In this document: piece by piece, positions 35,101 to 42,330 of the stretch
How the letters are laid out: each line of letters starts with the position of its first letter
Numbering within the stretch: the first letter of the stretch is position 1
Source of the DNA: DATBGZ01 sp963803115
GTDB taxonomy: Bacteria; Actinomycetota; Actinomycetes; Mycobacteriales; Micromonosporaceae
NCBI GenBank assembly: GCA_963803115.1
Contig: CAWDLN010000003.1
Location: 124,001-188,000 of the forward strand
Direction of reading: 5' to 3'
Length of the DNA: 64,000 bases
Notes under the pieces: generated by a model
What the model saw: the letters and a program-made list of their open reading frames with translations, nothing else
Told to the model about the DNA's origin: nothing
Databases searched by the model: none
Translations under genes and position numbers: made by a program

Positions 35101-35651
35101 TCAAGGAGGCAGACGTCTCGATCGCCGCCCTCATGGAGGAAGGCACCGTAGAGGACGGCAAGGTGGTCAACCTCGCCGGCATCCTTTCCGGCGTGCAGCG
35201 GCGCATCACCAAGCAGGGCAAGGCGTGGGCATCGGCCACATTGGAGGATCTCGACGGCGCGGTCGAGGTGCTGTTCTTCCCCAACACGTATGAGCTGGTG
35301 GGGCAGTACATCGCCGAGGACGCGATCGTGGTGGTGCGCGGCCGGATCGATCGTCGCGATGAGCAACCACGGCTGATGGCGATGGACCTGAAGCTGCCCG
35401 ACCTCACCGCCGTGACACCGAACGTCGCCAAGCCCGTGGTGTTACAGCTGCCGTCGTCGCGCTGTACACCCCCCCTGATGAAGAGCCTCAAGCAGGTACT
35501 GGCGAGCCATCCCGGCTCGGCCGAGGTGCACCTGCGCCTCATCAACGGCGCGCAACCGACGGTGCTGCGGCTGGGGCCGGATCGCGTGGCGCCCACGACC
35601 GCGCTCATGGCCGACCTCAAGGCCCTCCTCGGTCCGACCTGCCTGATGTAG
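32115..35651 (+). CDS. dnaE: DNA polymerase III alpha subunit DnaE
   Basis: Replicative DNA polymerase of 1178 residues from GTG 32115. The N-terminal PHP domain begins SFVHLHVHTEYSMLDGAARL and keeps its metal ligands (HVHTEYS, TDHGN, GCLGGEVQ, ATNDLHY). The polymerase palm has GPGRGSAAGAVIAYALGITE and the catalytic Asp triplet region MPDIDIDFDERRR, plus the third Asp in WDMNACESIGLLKMDFLGLR. A helix-hairpin-helix, an OB domain (GILSGVQRRITKQGKAWASA) and a C-terminal domain follow. GTG 32115 is 8 bases after GAGGGGG; GTG 32106 overlaps that site and is unlikely. This is the essential DnaE1 type, not the mutasome DnaE2. It is linked to the his operon, a common actinomycete order. Confidence 0.97.
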   Translation: MGDSFVHLHVHTEYSMLDGAARLKPLLAETARMGMPALAMTDHGNLFGAYDFYKQATAAGIKPIIGMEAYLTPGTSRFDRSRVRWAEGGENDVSGGGAYTHMTLLAQDADGLRNLFTLASLASLEGFFYKPRIDRELLQRYAKGIVATTGCLGGEVQTWLRIGDFEKACAAAAEFRDIFGAENFYLELMDHGVDVQRRVNQDLLRLGQRLGLQPVATNDLHYTFPDDADAHAVLLCVQSGSTLADPKRFKFDSSELFLKSPAQMRELWDREVDGACDATLAIAERVGDYSALFASRNLMPQFPVPEGESEESWLRKEVVRGLARRFPAGVPDGHQRQAEYELNVICSMGYPGYFLVVADLCEHARSQRIRVGPGRGSAAGAVIAYALGITELDPIAHKLLFERFLNPDRISMPDIDIDFDERRRGDMIRYATEKYGEERVAQIITYSTIKAKAAVKDAGRVLGYPFALGDRITKAMPPPVMGKDMPLTGIFDPAHQRYPEAAEFRTLYGAEADIQKVVDTAKGLEGLKRQWGVHAAGVILSREPLVDVLPIQKREQDGAIITQWDMNACESIGLLKMDFLGLRNLTVMDDCLDNVKANRGVDLVLEDLVLHDKKTFELLARGDTLGVFQLDGGPMRSLLRSMVPDSFDDISAVLALYRPGPMGANAHNDYADRKNKRKPVVPIHPELAEPLADILDETFGLIVYQEQVMAIAQKLAGYSLGAADLLRRAMGKKKKEILDKEYVPFSEGMRAHGYSEHAIKTLWDILVPFSDYAFNKAHTAGYGLVSFWTAYLKANYPAEYMAALLTSVGDDKDKSAVYLAECRRMGIKVLPPDVNASVARFSSVGEDIRFGLAAVRNVGTNVVESIIRARKEKGAFTDFYDFLRKVDAIVCNKKTVESLIKAGAFDSLGHSRRGLLAVHADAIDSFLDVKRNEAVGQFDLFADLFGEDPQTHASLAVTPPIPTGEWNKQDRLTFEREMLGLYVSDHPLFGLEHVLVKEADVSIAALMEEGTVEDGKVVNLAGILSGVQRRITKQGKAWASATLEDLDGAVEVLFFPNTYELVGQYIAEDAIVVVRGRIDRRDEQPRLMAMDLKLPDLTAVTPNVAKPVVLQLPSSRCTPPLMKSLKQVLASHPGSAEVHLRLINGAQPTVLRLGPDRVAPTTALMADLKALLGPTCLM

Positions 35652-35729
35652 TCCGACCATGACATCTGCGGGCGGGTCTCGACGATCGACGGCCGGCGAT
35701 CGGTTGCCAACTATGAAAGGGTTGTGGTC

Positions 35730-38126
35730 ATGCCTCGCGCCCCTCGCCTGATCCGCAGGTCGCTGATCGACGCCGTGGAGAGCGTCCTCGACTCGAGTCC
35801 CAGCGGACCCGATGACCTCATGGACAGGCTCATCGGCGAGTTTCCCGACGTCGACGACGACGAGCTCGAGGACGCCTTGCTCCATCTGCCAGCCGCGTAC
35901 GAAACCGACTCAGGCTGGGTCGACCTTCTTGCCCTTGCCGACGGCGTTGTCCTCACCCATGTGGTGTCGGCCCACGAGATCGAGGCCGGGGTGGTCGAAG
36001 CCGAACCCGACTTCGCGCTATGGGTTCGAGTGGCCGATGTCGGGATTCCTTTCGGCGGCGGTGGCGAGATCACCCTGGACGTCGTCAACGGCGACTTCGT
36101 GTTGCGCGGTCCGGCGGGTTGGCTGTCGCAGTTCCAGCCGCAGGCCGTCATCGCGCTTCGTCTGCGCGGGGAAGCACTGCATCTCAGCGAGGTTCGCGAC
36201 GATGAGCTCTCGTTCGCCGACGTAGCGGCGCAGGAGATCGCCGAAATGCTGAGAATTGCCGCGCGGTCGGCGCTCGGGGCATTCATCTCGCTCCGCAAGA
36301 CGAAGCCGTCGATCGCGCCGGCGCCCAGCACTCATCTGCTGGAGAACGTGATCGCGGCTCTCGTGGGGCAGCGTGAGTTTCTGCGAAAACCCGTGCTGCC
36401 GTTGGAGGCGATTCTGGTTCTGGCGGGGCTAGAGTTCGCCGATGGCGAGGTCGCGCTGCCCGGGGCACCGTTGGACGCAGACGCGGACCTGCTGAGCGAT
36501 GACGATATCGTGTCGCGCGTCGGAGCCGGCACCTTCCTGCATTTCGTCCGGTTGAGCCCGACATTCGCCGACGAGCATGCAGGTGACTTCTTCGACAGTA
36601 TGGTCTCGGTCGGGGCGGCTCTGTTCATCGCTGATCAGGTCGAGGCAGTCCCACTCTCGGCGCAAGCGCTCGACGCAATCGAGGCCAGGGCCGTAGCAGC
36701 GCAGCAGCGCGCCGTCGTGCTTGTGTTGCGGGCGCGGTCGTTGGAGGGGTCGCAGGACTCGGCCGGCGCCGAGGCACTTGTGCTGGAAGCTCTTCGGCTC
36801 GACCCGGACCTGGTTCCGGCGCTCGTCGACGCCGGAGAATACGCCGCCGACCGCGGCGATGCGTCCACATCGGACGGATTCCTGAAACGGGCGGGTGTGC
36901 CCTCCACCCATCCACTTCGAACGGTCCTGGCCCCGTTACTGCGGTTGCCGAACTCGTCGACGGCGCGCAACCAGCCCTGCCCGTGTGGCTCCGGGCGCAA
37001 GTTCAAGATGTGTTGCCTGCGCAACGAGGTTCATGATTTGGCAGCACGGGCTCCACTCGTTCACGCCAGGCTCTGGATGTGGGCGCTGCGCGCCCCCCGG
37101 CGACACCTCTCCGATCATCTGCTCAGCCTGATGGATCCCAAGTTCGACCAGGGCGATGTGATCGCGACCGACCTCGCGATGTTTGACCCGGACGTGTTGT
37201 CGGAGTATCTCGCACGGCGCGGCGAGTTCCTTCGCCATGATGAGCGCGAGCTGGTCGAACAATGGCGGGAATCCACACTCGCGCCCTATGAAGTGACGGC
37301 CACCGGCCCGGGGGCGACCGTCATCCTGCGGCCCCTGCTCGGCGGTGATCCGGTGACTGTACCGGATCGGGCGATGTCCACGTCGGTCCGGCGGCTCGAC
37401 ATGGTGATATGCCGCATCCTCAGTGACGGTGAGCGGCCGAGAATCATGCTGCCGCCCTTCAGCGTCCCCAGGATACGGCGCCAGGAACTCCTGGCGGCGT
37501 TCGCCGAGAACGACTCACACACAATCGCTGCCTTCTTCGGACCGAAGGCACCGCCGGTCGTTCACAATCATGACGGGCAGGCGCTGGTCTTCTGCGCGCG
37601 CGAGTACCGCGTCGCCAAGGCCGAGGCGGCCCAGGCGTGGCGAAAGTTGTCGGAACTCCTTACCGAATCCGGGCGCGACAGTCTGGACTGGCTGAACCCG
37701 GAATCCAAGGTGCTCGGCAGCGTACGCCGTCTGGGTCTACTGTGGACACTTGAGACAAACTCCGTGGAGCGGATGGAGGGCCTGCTCGAGCTCGTGCTCG
37801 ACGCGGCGCCTGGCGCGACGCTGGTGTCATCGTCGACCGAGTCGGCTGCGGACAAGATGGAGTCGGCGCCACGACCCAGACACCTACGGGCCGTGCCCGA
37901 CCTCGAGTTGCAGGAAGCGGTGCGGGAGTACATCGCGGAGTACGAGCGGAAGTGGGTCGACGAGGCGATTCCCGCGCTGGGCGGCCGCACGCCACGGGAG
38001 TGTGTGGCCGCTGGCGGGACGGAGCTCGATGAACTCCGCGCCCTCCTCGACGACTTCGAGTCCATGGGCGACGAGGGCATGAGCGCGCAGCGCCTGCGGG
38101 TGCTGCTAGGGATTCACGGGACATAG
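35730..38126 (+). CDS. SEC-C motif protein of unknown function
   Basis: A 798-residue protein. Its only clear signature is a SEC-C zinc-binding motif, QPCPCGSGRKFKMCCL, at about residues 414-430. This motif is found at the end of SecA and in many stand-alone proteins. The N-terminus (LIDAVESVLDSSPSGPDDLM ... DDDELEDALLHLPAAYETD) looks like a winged-helix or dimer domain, and residues about 290-400 have a TPR-like pattern (VLVLRARSLEGSQDSAGAEA). The C-terminus is predicted globular and helical. ATG 35730 with AAAGGG 9 bases upstream is preferred over GTG 35724. Large SEC-C proteins next to conflict-type genes are frequent; no partner gene is evident here beyond the decayed WD40 gene downstream. 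Confidence 0.75.
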   Translation: MPRAPRLIRRSLIDAVESVLDSSPSGPDDLMDRLIGEFPDVDDDELEDALLHLPAAYETDSGWVDLLALADGVVLTHVVSAHEIEAGVVEAEPDFALWVRVADVGIPFGGGGEITLDVVNGDFVLRGPAGWLSQFQPQAVIALRLRGEALHLSEVRDDELSFADVAAQEIAEMLRIAARSALGAFISLRKTKPSIAPAPSTHLLENVIAALVGQREFLRKPVLPLEAILVLAGLEFADGEVALPGAPLDADADLLSDDDIVSRVGAGTFLHFVRLSPTFADEHAGDFFDSMVSVGAALFIADQVEAVPLSAQALDAIEARAVAAQQRAVVLVLRARSLEGSQDSAGAEALVLEALRLDPDLVPALVDAGEYAADRGDASTSDGFLKRAGVPSTHPLRTVLAPLLRLPNSSTARNQPCPCGSGRKFKMCCLRNEVHDLAARAPLVHARLWMWALRAPRRHLSDHLLSLMDPKFDQGDVIATDLAMFDPDVLSEYLARRGEFLRHDERELVEQWRESTLAPYEVTATGPGATVILRPLLGGDPVTVPDRAMSTSVRRLDMVICRILSDGERPRIMLPPFSVPRIRRQELLAAFAENDSHTIAAFFGPKAPPVVHNHDGQALVFCAREYRVAKAEAAQAWRKLSELLTESGRDSLDWLNPESKVLGSVRRLGLLWTLETNSVERMEGLLELVLDAAPGATLVSSSTESAADKMESAPRPRHLRAVPDLELQEAVREYIAEYERKWVDEAIPALGGRTPRECVAAGGTELDELRALLDDFESMGDEGMSAQRLRVLLGIHGT

Positions 38127-38166
38127 GTCGCGTGAATCACGCGGTCTTTCACCTGCCCGTTTAGGT

Positions 38167-38801
38167 CTAGCCCCCGCGAAGGTAAGCAACTTGCCCGGAG
38201 GCCGTGCCAAAGATGATGTCGGACGGCAGACCCGGGTTGGCTGCGAGCGCCGTGACCGGAGCGCCCTCGCCAGCCGCCCGATTACTGTGTCGCCGTCGCC
38301 CTCGTCGGTGACCGTATGTACCGTGGCTGAATCCGCGTCTCCGACCACGAAGCCGTTCGCCCTTGGGCGTGAGGCAGAGCGCAGTGACGGGGTGCCCATA
38401 GTCAGGCCGCATCCGTACCCGGGCCGTCGGGACCTCCCACACGGTGATGTCGCCGGTCCGACAGGCCGCTGCGACGTGGCGGCCGTTCGCGGAGACCGCG
38501 ACGGCTGTCACTCGCCCGGGCTGGCGCGGCAGTCGCATCAGCGGCGTCGGCGTCGTGGTGAGATCCCACACGGTGACGGCGTGGTCGACGTCTCCGGTCA
38601 CGGCACTGCACCCGTGAGCACGAGCACCGGGTCCGTCGACGCCAGCCATCCCCGGATGCGCGACTGCACCCAGGGTCGTACGACGAAGGCCGGGTTCGCG
38701 CGCGCGGTCGCGGGCGACTCGCGTAGCCGCGGCCTCAAGGATCGGCCGGTGAGGCCCACGAAGGGTTGTCGCCGTCGAGCTGATTGTGTTACAGGTGACA
38801 C
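38167..38801 (-). pseudogene. Remnant of a NACHT/AAA-WD40 repeat protein
   Basis: Decayed minus-strand gene. At its 5' end (near 38800-38600) the reading FVGLTGRSLRPRL ... VQSRIRGWLASTDPVLVLTG matches the start of STAND P-loop ATPases, just before where a Walker A should be. The sequence then jumps, without any ATPase core, to WD40 repeats: AVTVWDLTTTPTPLMRLP, GRVTAVAVSANGRHVAAACR, GDITVWEVPTARV, and GHPVTALCLTPKG. Further repeat pieces lie in shifted frames (ANGFVVGDADSATVHTV, then GAPVTALAANPG ... IIFGTASGQVAYLRGG). So there is a large internal deletion of the ATPase domain plus at least two frameshifts. The WD40 assignment is firm; the ATPase part is inference. Confidence 0.75.
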
Positions 38802-39077
38802 ATGACGAGTGTCGATCTGCGCGAGCTGCGGCAGATCGCGAGCGAGCTCCTGCGTCGCGTGGAACAGGGCGAGACGATCGAGATCACTGATCGGGGGCGC
38901 CCCGTTGCGCTGTTGTCGCCGATACCCGAGGGTGGCCCTTTGGAGCGGCTGCGTGCGACCGGACAGCTCGATGGGGCCAACGGCGAGCTCGACGATCTAC
39001 CCGAACCGCTGCTCCTGCCGGCCGGAACCGAGTCGCCGTCGACGGCGCTCGCCCGACTGCGAGAGTCCGAGCGCTAA
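38802..39077 (+). CDS. Phd/YefM family antitoxin
   Basis: A 91-residue antitoxin. The N-terminal DNA-binding domain reads VDLRELRQIASELLRRVEQG, then ETIEITDRGRPVALLSPIPE, the Phd/YefM hallmark. The C-terminal half, rich in Leu/Pro/Glu, would wrap the toxin. ATG 38802 follows an AGGTGA site. The stop TAA overlaps the ATG of the vapC remnant (TAATG). The antitoxin frame is intact although its toxin is broken, so it may act as an orphan repressor or cross-neutraliser. Confidence 0.9.
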   Translation: MTSVDLRELRQIASELLRRVEQGETIEITDRGRPVALLSPIPEGGPLERLRATGQLDGANGELDDLPEPLLLPAGTESPSTALARLRESER

Positions 39078-39467
39078 TGCGCGCTGCCTACCTTGACTCC
39101 TCCGCAGTGGTGAAGCTGGTCGTGGCCGAGCCCGAGTCGGACGCCTTGCGGGTCCACTTGCGGCGGCGCTGACCGTTGGTGTCAACTGCCTTGGCCCGTA
39201 TCGAAGTGCTCCGCACTCTTGCCCGCCGGGGAGATCGCACTGTCCCGCGGTCGCGATGTGTTGCGGAGGCTGGATCTTATCAGCATCAATGATCGAATCC
39301 TTGACGCTGCGGGTGTCTTGGAGCCGTTGCCGTTGCGATCGTTGGATGCCATCCACCTTGCGACGGCCGAGCTACTGGGTGAAGACCTTGGTCAGTTGAT
39401 CACGTACGACGATCGCCTGGCTGACGCGGCCCGATCCCTGGGTTTGAAGACGGCCTCACCACGTTGA
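39077..39467 (+). pseudogene. VapC-type PIN toxin, inactivated
   Basis: PIN-domain ribonuclease toxin paired with the upstream antitoxin. It starts well (AAYLDSSAVVKLVVAEPESD, first catalytic Asp at residue 7) but hits an in-frame TGA at 39170 after 31 codons. The same frame continues as VSTALARIEVLRTLARRGD with the catalytic Glu. Around 39222-39245 the frame shifts by one, and the C-terminal half resumes as RRLDLISINDRILDAAGVLE, SLDAIHLATAELLGEDLG and LITYDDRLADAARSLG. All acidic active-site residues are still readable across frames, so inactivation looks recent. The TGA could be a single C-to-T change of an Arg CGA codon. Confidence 0.88.
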
Positions 39468-39539
39468 CCCCAGACGCATGTCGAGCGCCGGCCCGGGGCG
39501 GGTGGGTGGCGAGCGGGCCGGGATGACAGGATCGGCCGC

Positions 39540-40280
39540 GTGACCAACCAATCCGGGGACTTTGTTCCACCTTCACCCGATTCGCAGGAACCTTATCCCG
39601 GGTCCGCGGCGTCCCAACACTTCCAGCTGGCGGGCTACGAGCATCTGGGGCCGATGGTGGGCACGCCGCAGCCGGTGCCGGCGGAGCCGGGCGAGGGACG
39701 CCGGGATCTCATCGCCGCGATCCTGGTCGCGATCGTCGTCGCCGCAGCCGGGCTTCTGGTTGGTCTGCTCTGGCTCAAGCTGGCTCCCCGAATTGAGGTC
39801 ATCAAGGTGGCCGAGGGGTTCCAGTACGCCGATTCCGAACCGGAGCAGGCGGTCGCGGCGGACGGTTGGTTCGGCTTCCTCGGCCTCTGCGTCGGCCTGG
39901 TCGTGGCGGTGCTGGCGTGGGTCGCGCTGCGGCGCTACCGCGGCATCGCGGTCATGGTCGGCTTGGTGGTGGGGTCGCTCGTCGGCGCGTGGCTGGCCTG
40001 GTGGCTCGCGGTACGGCTGGGGATCGCCGAGTTCGACGCGGCACGAAGCGTGGCGCCGATCGGCGCCCGGCTGGACGCGCCCCTGGCGCTACGCCTGACC
40101 GATCTCGACCGGCGCGCGTTGTGGCCGCCGAAGATCACCGGAGTCGTGGCCGCCCAGGCTCTGATGGCCGCCGCGACCTATACCACTCTGGCCGGCTTCT
40201 CCAGCCACACCAGCTTGAGGCGACAGAAGAAGGTCGATTTCAGTTCGGCCCCGGCCGTACCGGCAGGTCCGACAGGCTGA
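39540..40280 (+). CDS. Membrane protein resembling DUF2567
   Basis: A 246-residue protein with four membrane helices (about 57-80, 109-129, 137-158, 202-220). The N-terminus is Pro/Ser-rich and cytoplasmic. The region after the first helix (EVIKVAEGFQYADSEPEQAV) and the block GIAVMVGLVVGSLVGAWLAW are like DUF2567 proteins of actinomycetes, a match I make from memory of layout. GTG 39540 lies 7 bases after CAGGAT, a near-consensus leaderless -10. Its 3' end overlaps the convergent LON gene by 41 bp. The function is unknown. Confidence 0.7.
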   Translation: MTNQSGDFVPPSPDSQEPYPGSAASQHFQLAGYEHLGPMVGTPQPVPAEPGEGRRDLIAAILVAIVVAAAGLLVGLLWLKLAPRIEVIKVAEGFQYADSEPEQAVAADGWFGFLGLCVGLVVAVLAWVALRRYRGIAVMVGLVVGSLVGAWLAWWLAVRLGIAEFDAARSVAPIGARLDAPLALRLTDLDRRALWPPKITGVVAAQALMAAATYTTLAGFSSHTSLRRQKKVDFSSAPAVPAGPTG

Positions 40281-40914
40281 CCGGCACCGCACGGACCTGC
40301 GACAACAGCCCGATCTCGCGATGTAGCAGCACGAGCTCCTTGCGCAGCCTGGTGGCAGTGTCGAGGGTGGCCAGCAGCGCCTGCCGATCGCCGAGCCGTA
40401 GCGACGCGGTCGCGGCCACCAGGTGCGAGAGCACCTGTGGGTCCTCGGGCAATTGCTCCTCGGCCGCGTCGCCCCGAATCAAACGCAGGTAGGCACGGAA
40501 CGCGGCGATCACTCGCGGGCCCAGCTGGTCGGCGTCACCGTCCGGCCCCGGCTCGTCGGGCAGATAGCTCACCTCGGCCTGAAGATACGGAGTGCCGCCC
40601 GACATCACCGTTGTGATCGTGTAACGCCGCCGGCCCACCGTGACGATGTCGAACGTGCCGTCGGGATGCTCCGTAACGTCCCGGATCTCCGCGGTGCAGC
40701 CCACGTCGTACAGCGAGACCGCGGCCGAGGCCTGTTCGACCTCCCAGCCGCGTCGGATCGCGACCACGCCGAACGTCCGGTCGGCCGGCTCGGGCCGCTC
40801 GACCAGAGCGCGGATCATCGCGCGGTACCGCTCCTCGAAGATGTGCAGCGGCAGCACAAGCCCTGGAAAAAGAACCGTGCCGAGGGGGAACAGCGGCAGG
40901 GTTGGCAGGGTCAC
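40240..40914 (-). CDS. LON substrate-binding domain protein
   Basis: A 224-residue protein made of the N-terminal domain of Lon proteases with no AAA or protease part. Motifs are LPLFPLGTVLFPGLVLPLHI, FEERYRAMIRALVE, FGVVAIRRGWEVEQ, DVGCTAEIRDVTEHPDGTFD and VGRRRYTI. Stand-alone LON-domain proteins are widespread; cereblon carries a related domain, but the bacterial role is not known. GTG 40914 is exactly 7 bases after TACCCT on the minus strand, a leaderless promoter. It is divergent from hisD with only 86 bp between the two starts. Confidence 0.9.
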   Translation of the reverse strand: MTLPTLPLFPLGTVLFPGLVLPLHIFEERYRAMIRALVERPEPADRTFGVVAIRRGWEVEQASAAVSLYDVGCTAEIRDVTEHPDGTFDIVTVGRRRYTITTVMSGGTPYLQAEVSYLPDEPGPDGDADQLGPRVIAAFRAYLRLIRGDAAEEQLPEDPQVLSHLVAATASLRLGDRQALLATLDTATRLRKELVLLHREIGLLSQVRAVPVSLSDLPVRPGPN

Positions 40915-40921
40915 GTTTTGA

Positions 40922-40927
40922 AGGGTA
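40922..40927 (-). promoter_or_regulatory. Leaderless -10 element of the LON-domain gene
   Basis: TACCCT on the minus strand, 7 bases, then GTG at 40914. It faces away from the hisD promoter 60 bp to the right, so the two promoters may share upstream contacts. Confidence 0.6.
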
Positions 40928-40987
40928 CGTGCGGGAGTCAGGATCTCACCGCTAGCAACCGACTCGAACCCTTCCGACCTTCTTGAC

Positions 40988-40993
40988 TAGAAT
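40988..40993 (+). promoter_or_regulatory. Leaderless -10 element of the his operon
   Basis: TAGAAT, the best TANNNT match in the window, lies 7 bases before hisD GTG 41001. The -35 zone is unremarkable. No leader peptide or T-box is possible with a leaderless start, so his attenuation is not expected here. Confidence 0.65.
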
Positions 40994-41000
40994 CGGCGCC

Positions 41001-42299
41001 GTGCTTACGCGTCTGGACCTGAGGACGGCCACGCCGGACCGGGCGACGCTGCACGCGCTGCTGCCGCGGGCGGCGCTCGACGTGGCGGCGGTGACGGCCG
41101 CGGTGGAGCCCATCCTCGCCGACGTACGAGCCCGCGGTGAGATCGCGGTGCGCGAGGCCACGGCTCGCTTCGACGGCGTCGAGCTGACCGACATGCGCGT
41201 GAGCGCGATCGAACTCGATCAAGCGCTCGCTGAGCTCGACCCAGACGTCCGGGCCGCGCTCGAGGTGGCCATCGAGCGGGTGCGGGCGGTGCACGCCGCG
41301 CAACGTCGTGCGGACACCACGACTCAGGTCGTGCCGGGCGGCTCGGTCACCCAGCGTTGGGTGCCGGTTCGACGAGTGGGCCTGTATGTGCCGGGTGGCC
41401 TGGCCATGTACCCGTCCAGCGTGGTGATGAACGTCGTACCGGCCCAGATCGCGGGCGTCGAAGCGATCGCCGTGGCGAGTCCGCCGCAGCGTGAGACGGG
41501 ACGCCCCGACGCCCGCGTGCTCGCCGCCTGTGCGCTGCTCGGCGTCGATGAGGTGTACGCCGTCGGCGGGGCCCAGGCGGTGGCGATGTTCGCCCACGGG
41601 GCCGGCGAATGCGAGCCGGTCGATCTGGTCACCGGCCCCGGCAACATCTACGTCACCGCGGCAAAGCGCCTGGTACGAGGGGTGGTCGGCATCGACGCCG
41701 AGGCCGGCCCCACGGAGATCGCGATCCTCGCCGACGACTCGGCCGATCCGTCCCATGTGGCCGCCGACCTGATCAGCCAGGCCGAGCACGACCCGTCCGC
41801 GGCGAGCGTATTGGTCACGGACTCGGTCGCGCTGGCCGACGCGGTCGACGCGGAACTCGGCCGCCAGGTGCCGCAGACCAAACACAGCGGGCGAATCGCG
41901 ACGGCGCTGTCCGGACCGCAGTCGGGAACCGTACTCGTCGCCGACCTCGATGCCGGGATCGCCGTCGTGGACGCCTACGCGGCCGAACACCTCGAGGTCC
42001 AGACCCGGGATGCCCCGGCGTGGGCCGCCCGGGTGCGCAATGCCGGCGCCGTGTTCGTGGGGCCGTACTCGCCGGTCTCGCTCGGCGACTATTGCGCTGG
42101 TTCGAACCATGTACTTCCCACTGGCGGCTGTGCCCGGCATAGTGGCGGTCTATCGGTGCAGACGTTTCTGCGTGGCGTTAACGTGATCGCCTACGACGAG
42201 GCGGCGCTGCGCGACGTGGCGGGTCACGTGGTGACCCTGGCGGAGGTCGAGGACCTGCCCGCGCATGGACAAGCCGTCACGGTACGGTTCCGGGCGTAA
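41001..42299 (+). CDS. hisD: Histidinol dehydrogenase HisD
   Basis: Zinc enzyme that oxidises L-histidinol to histidine in two NAD-dependent steps. It has 432 residues. Family blocks are RRVGLYVPGGLAMYPSSVVM, VYAVGGAQAVAMFAHGAGE, VDLVTGPGNIYVTAAKR, DAEAGPTEIAILADDSADP, LISQAEHDPSAAS, YAAEHLEVQ, and GSNHVLPTGGCARHSGGLSV. The Gln/His/Asp zinc ligands lie in these blocks. GTG 41001 is preferred over an upstream TTG because of the leaderless promoter. hisC follows after 31 bases with its own ribosome site. Confidence 0.97.
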   Translation: MLTRLDLRTATPDRATLHALLPRAALDVAAVTAAVEPILADVRARGEIAVREATARFDGVELTDMRVSAIELDQALAELDPDVRAALEVAIERVRAVHAAQRRADTTTQVVPGGSVTQRWVPVRRVGLYVPGGLAMYPSSVVMNVVPAQIAGVEAIAVASPPQRETGRPDARVLAACALLGVDEVYAVGGAQAVAMFAHGAGECEPVDLVTGPGNIYVTAAKRLVRGVVGIDAEAGPTEIAILADDSADPSHVAADLISQAEHDPSAASVLVTDSVALADAVDAELGRQVPQTKHSGRIATALSGPQSGTVLVADLDAGIAVVDAYAAEHLEVQTRDAPAWAARVRNAGAVFVGPYSPVSLGDYCAGSNHVLPTGGCARHSGGLSVQTFLRGVNVIAYDEAALRDVAGHVVTLAEVEDLPAHGQAVTVRFRA

Positions 42300-42330
42300 G
42301 TACGAGACTGACGACGCGAGGGAGGCGCGG

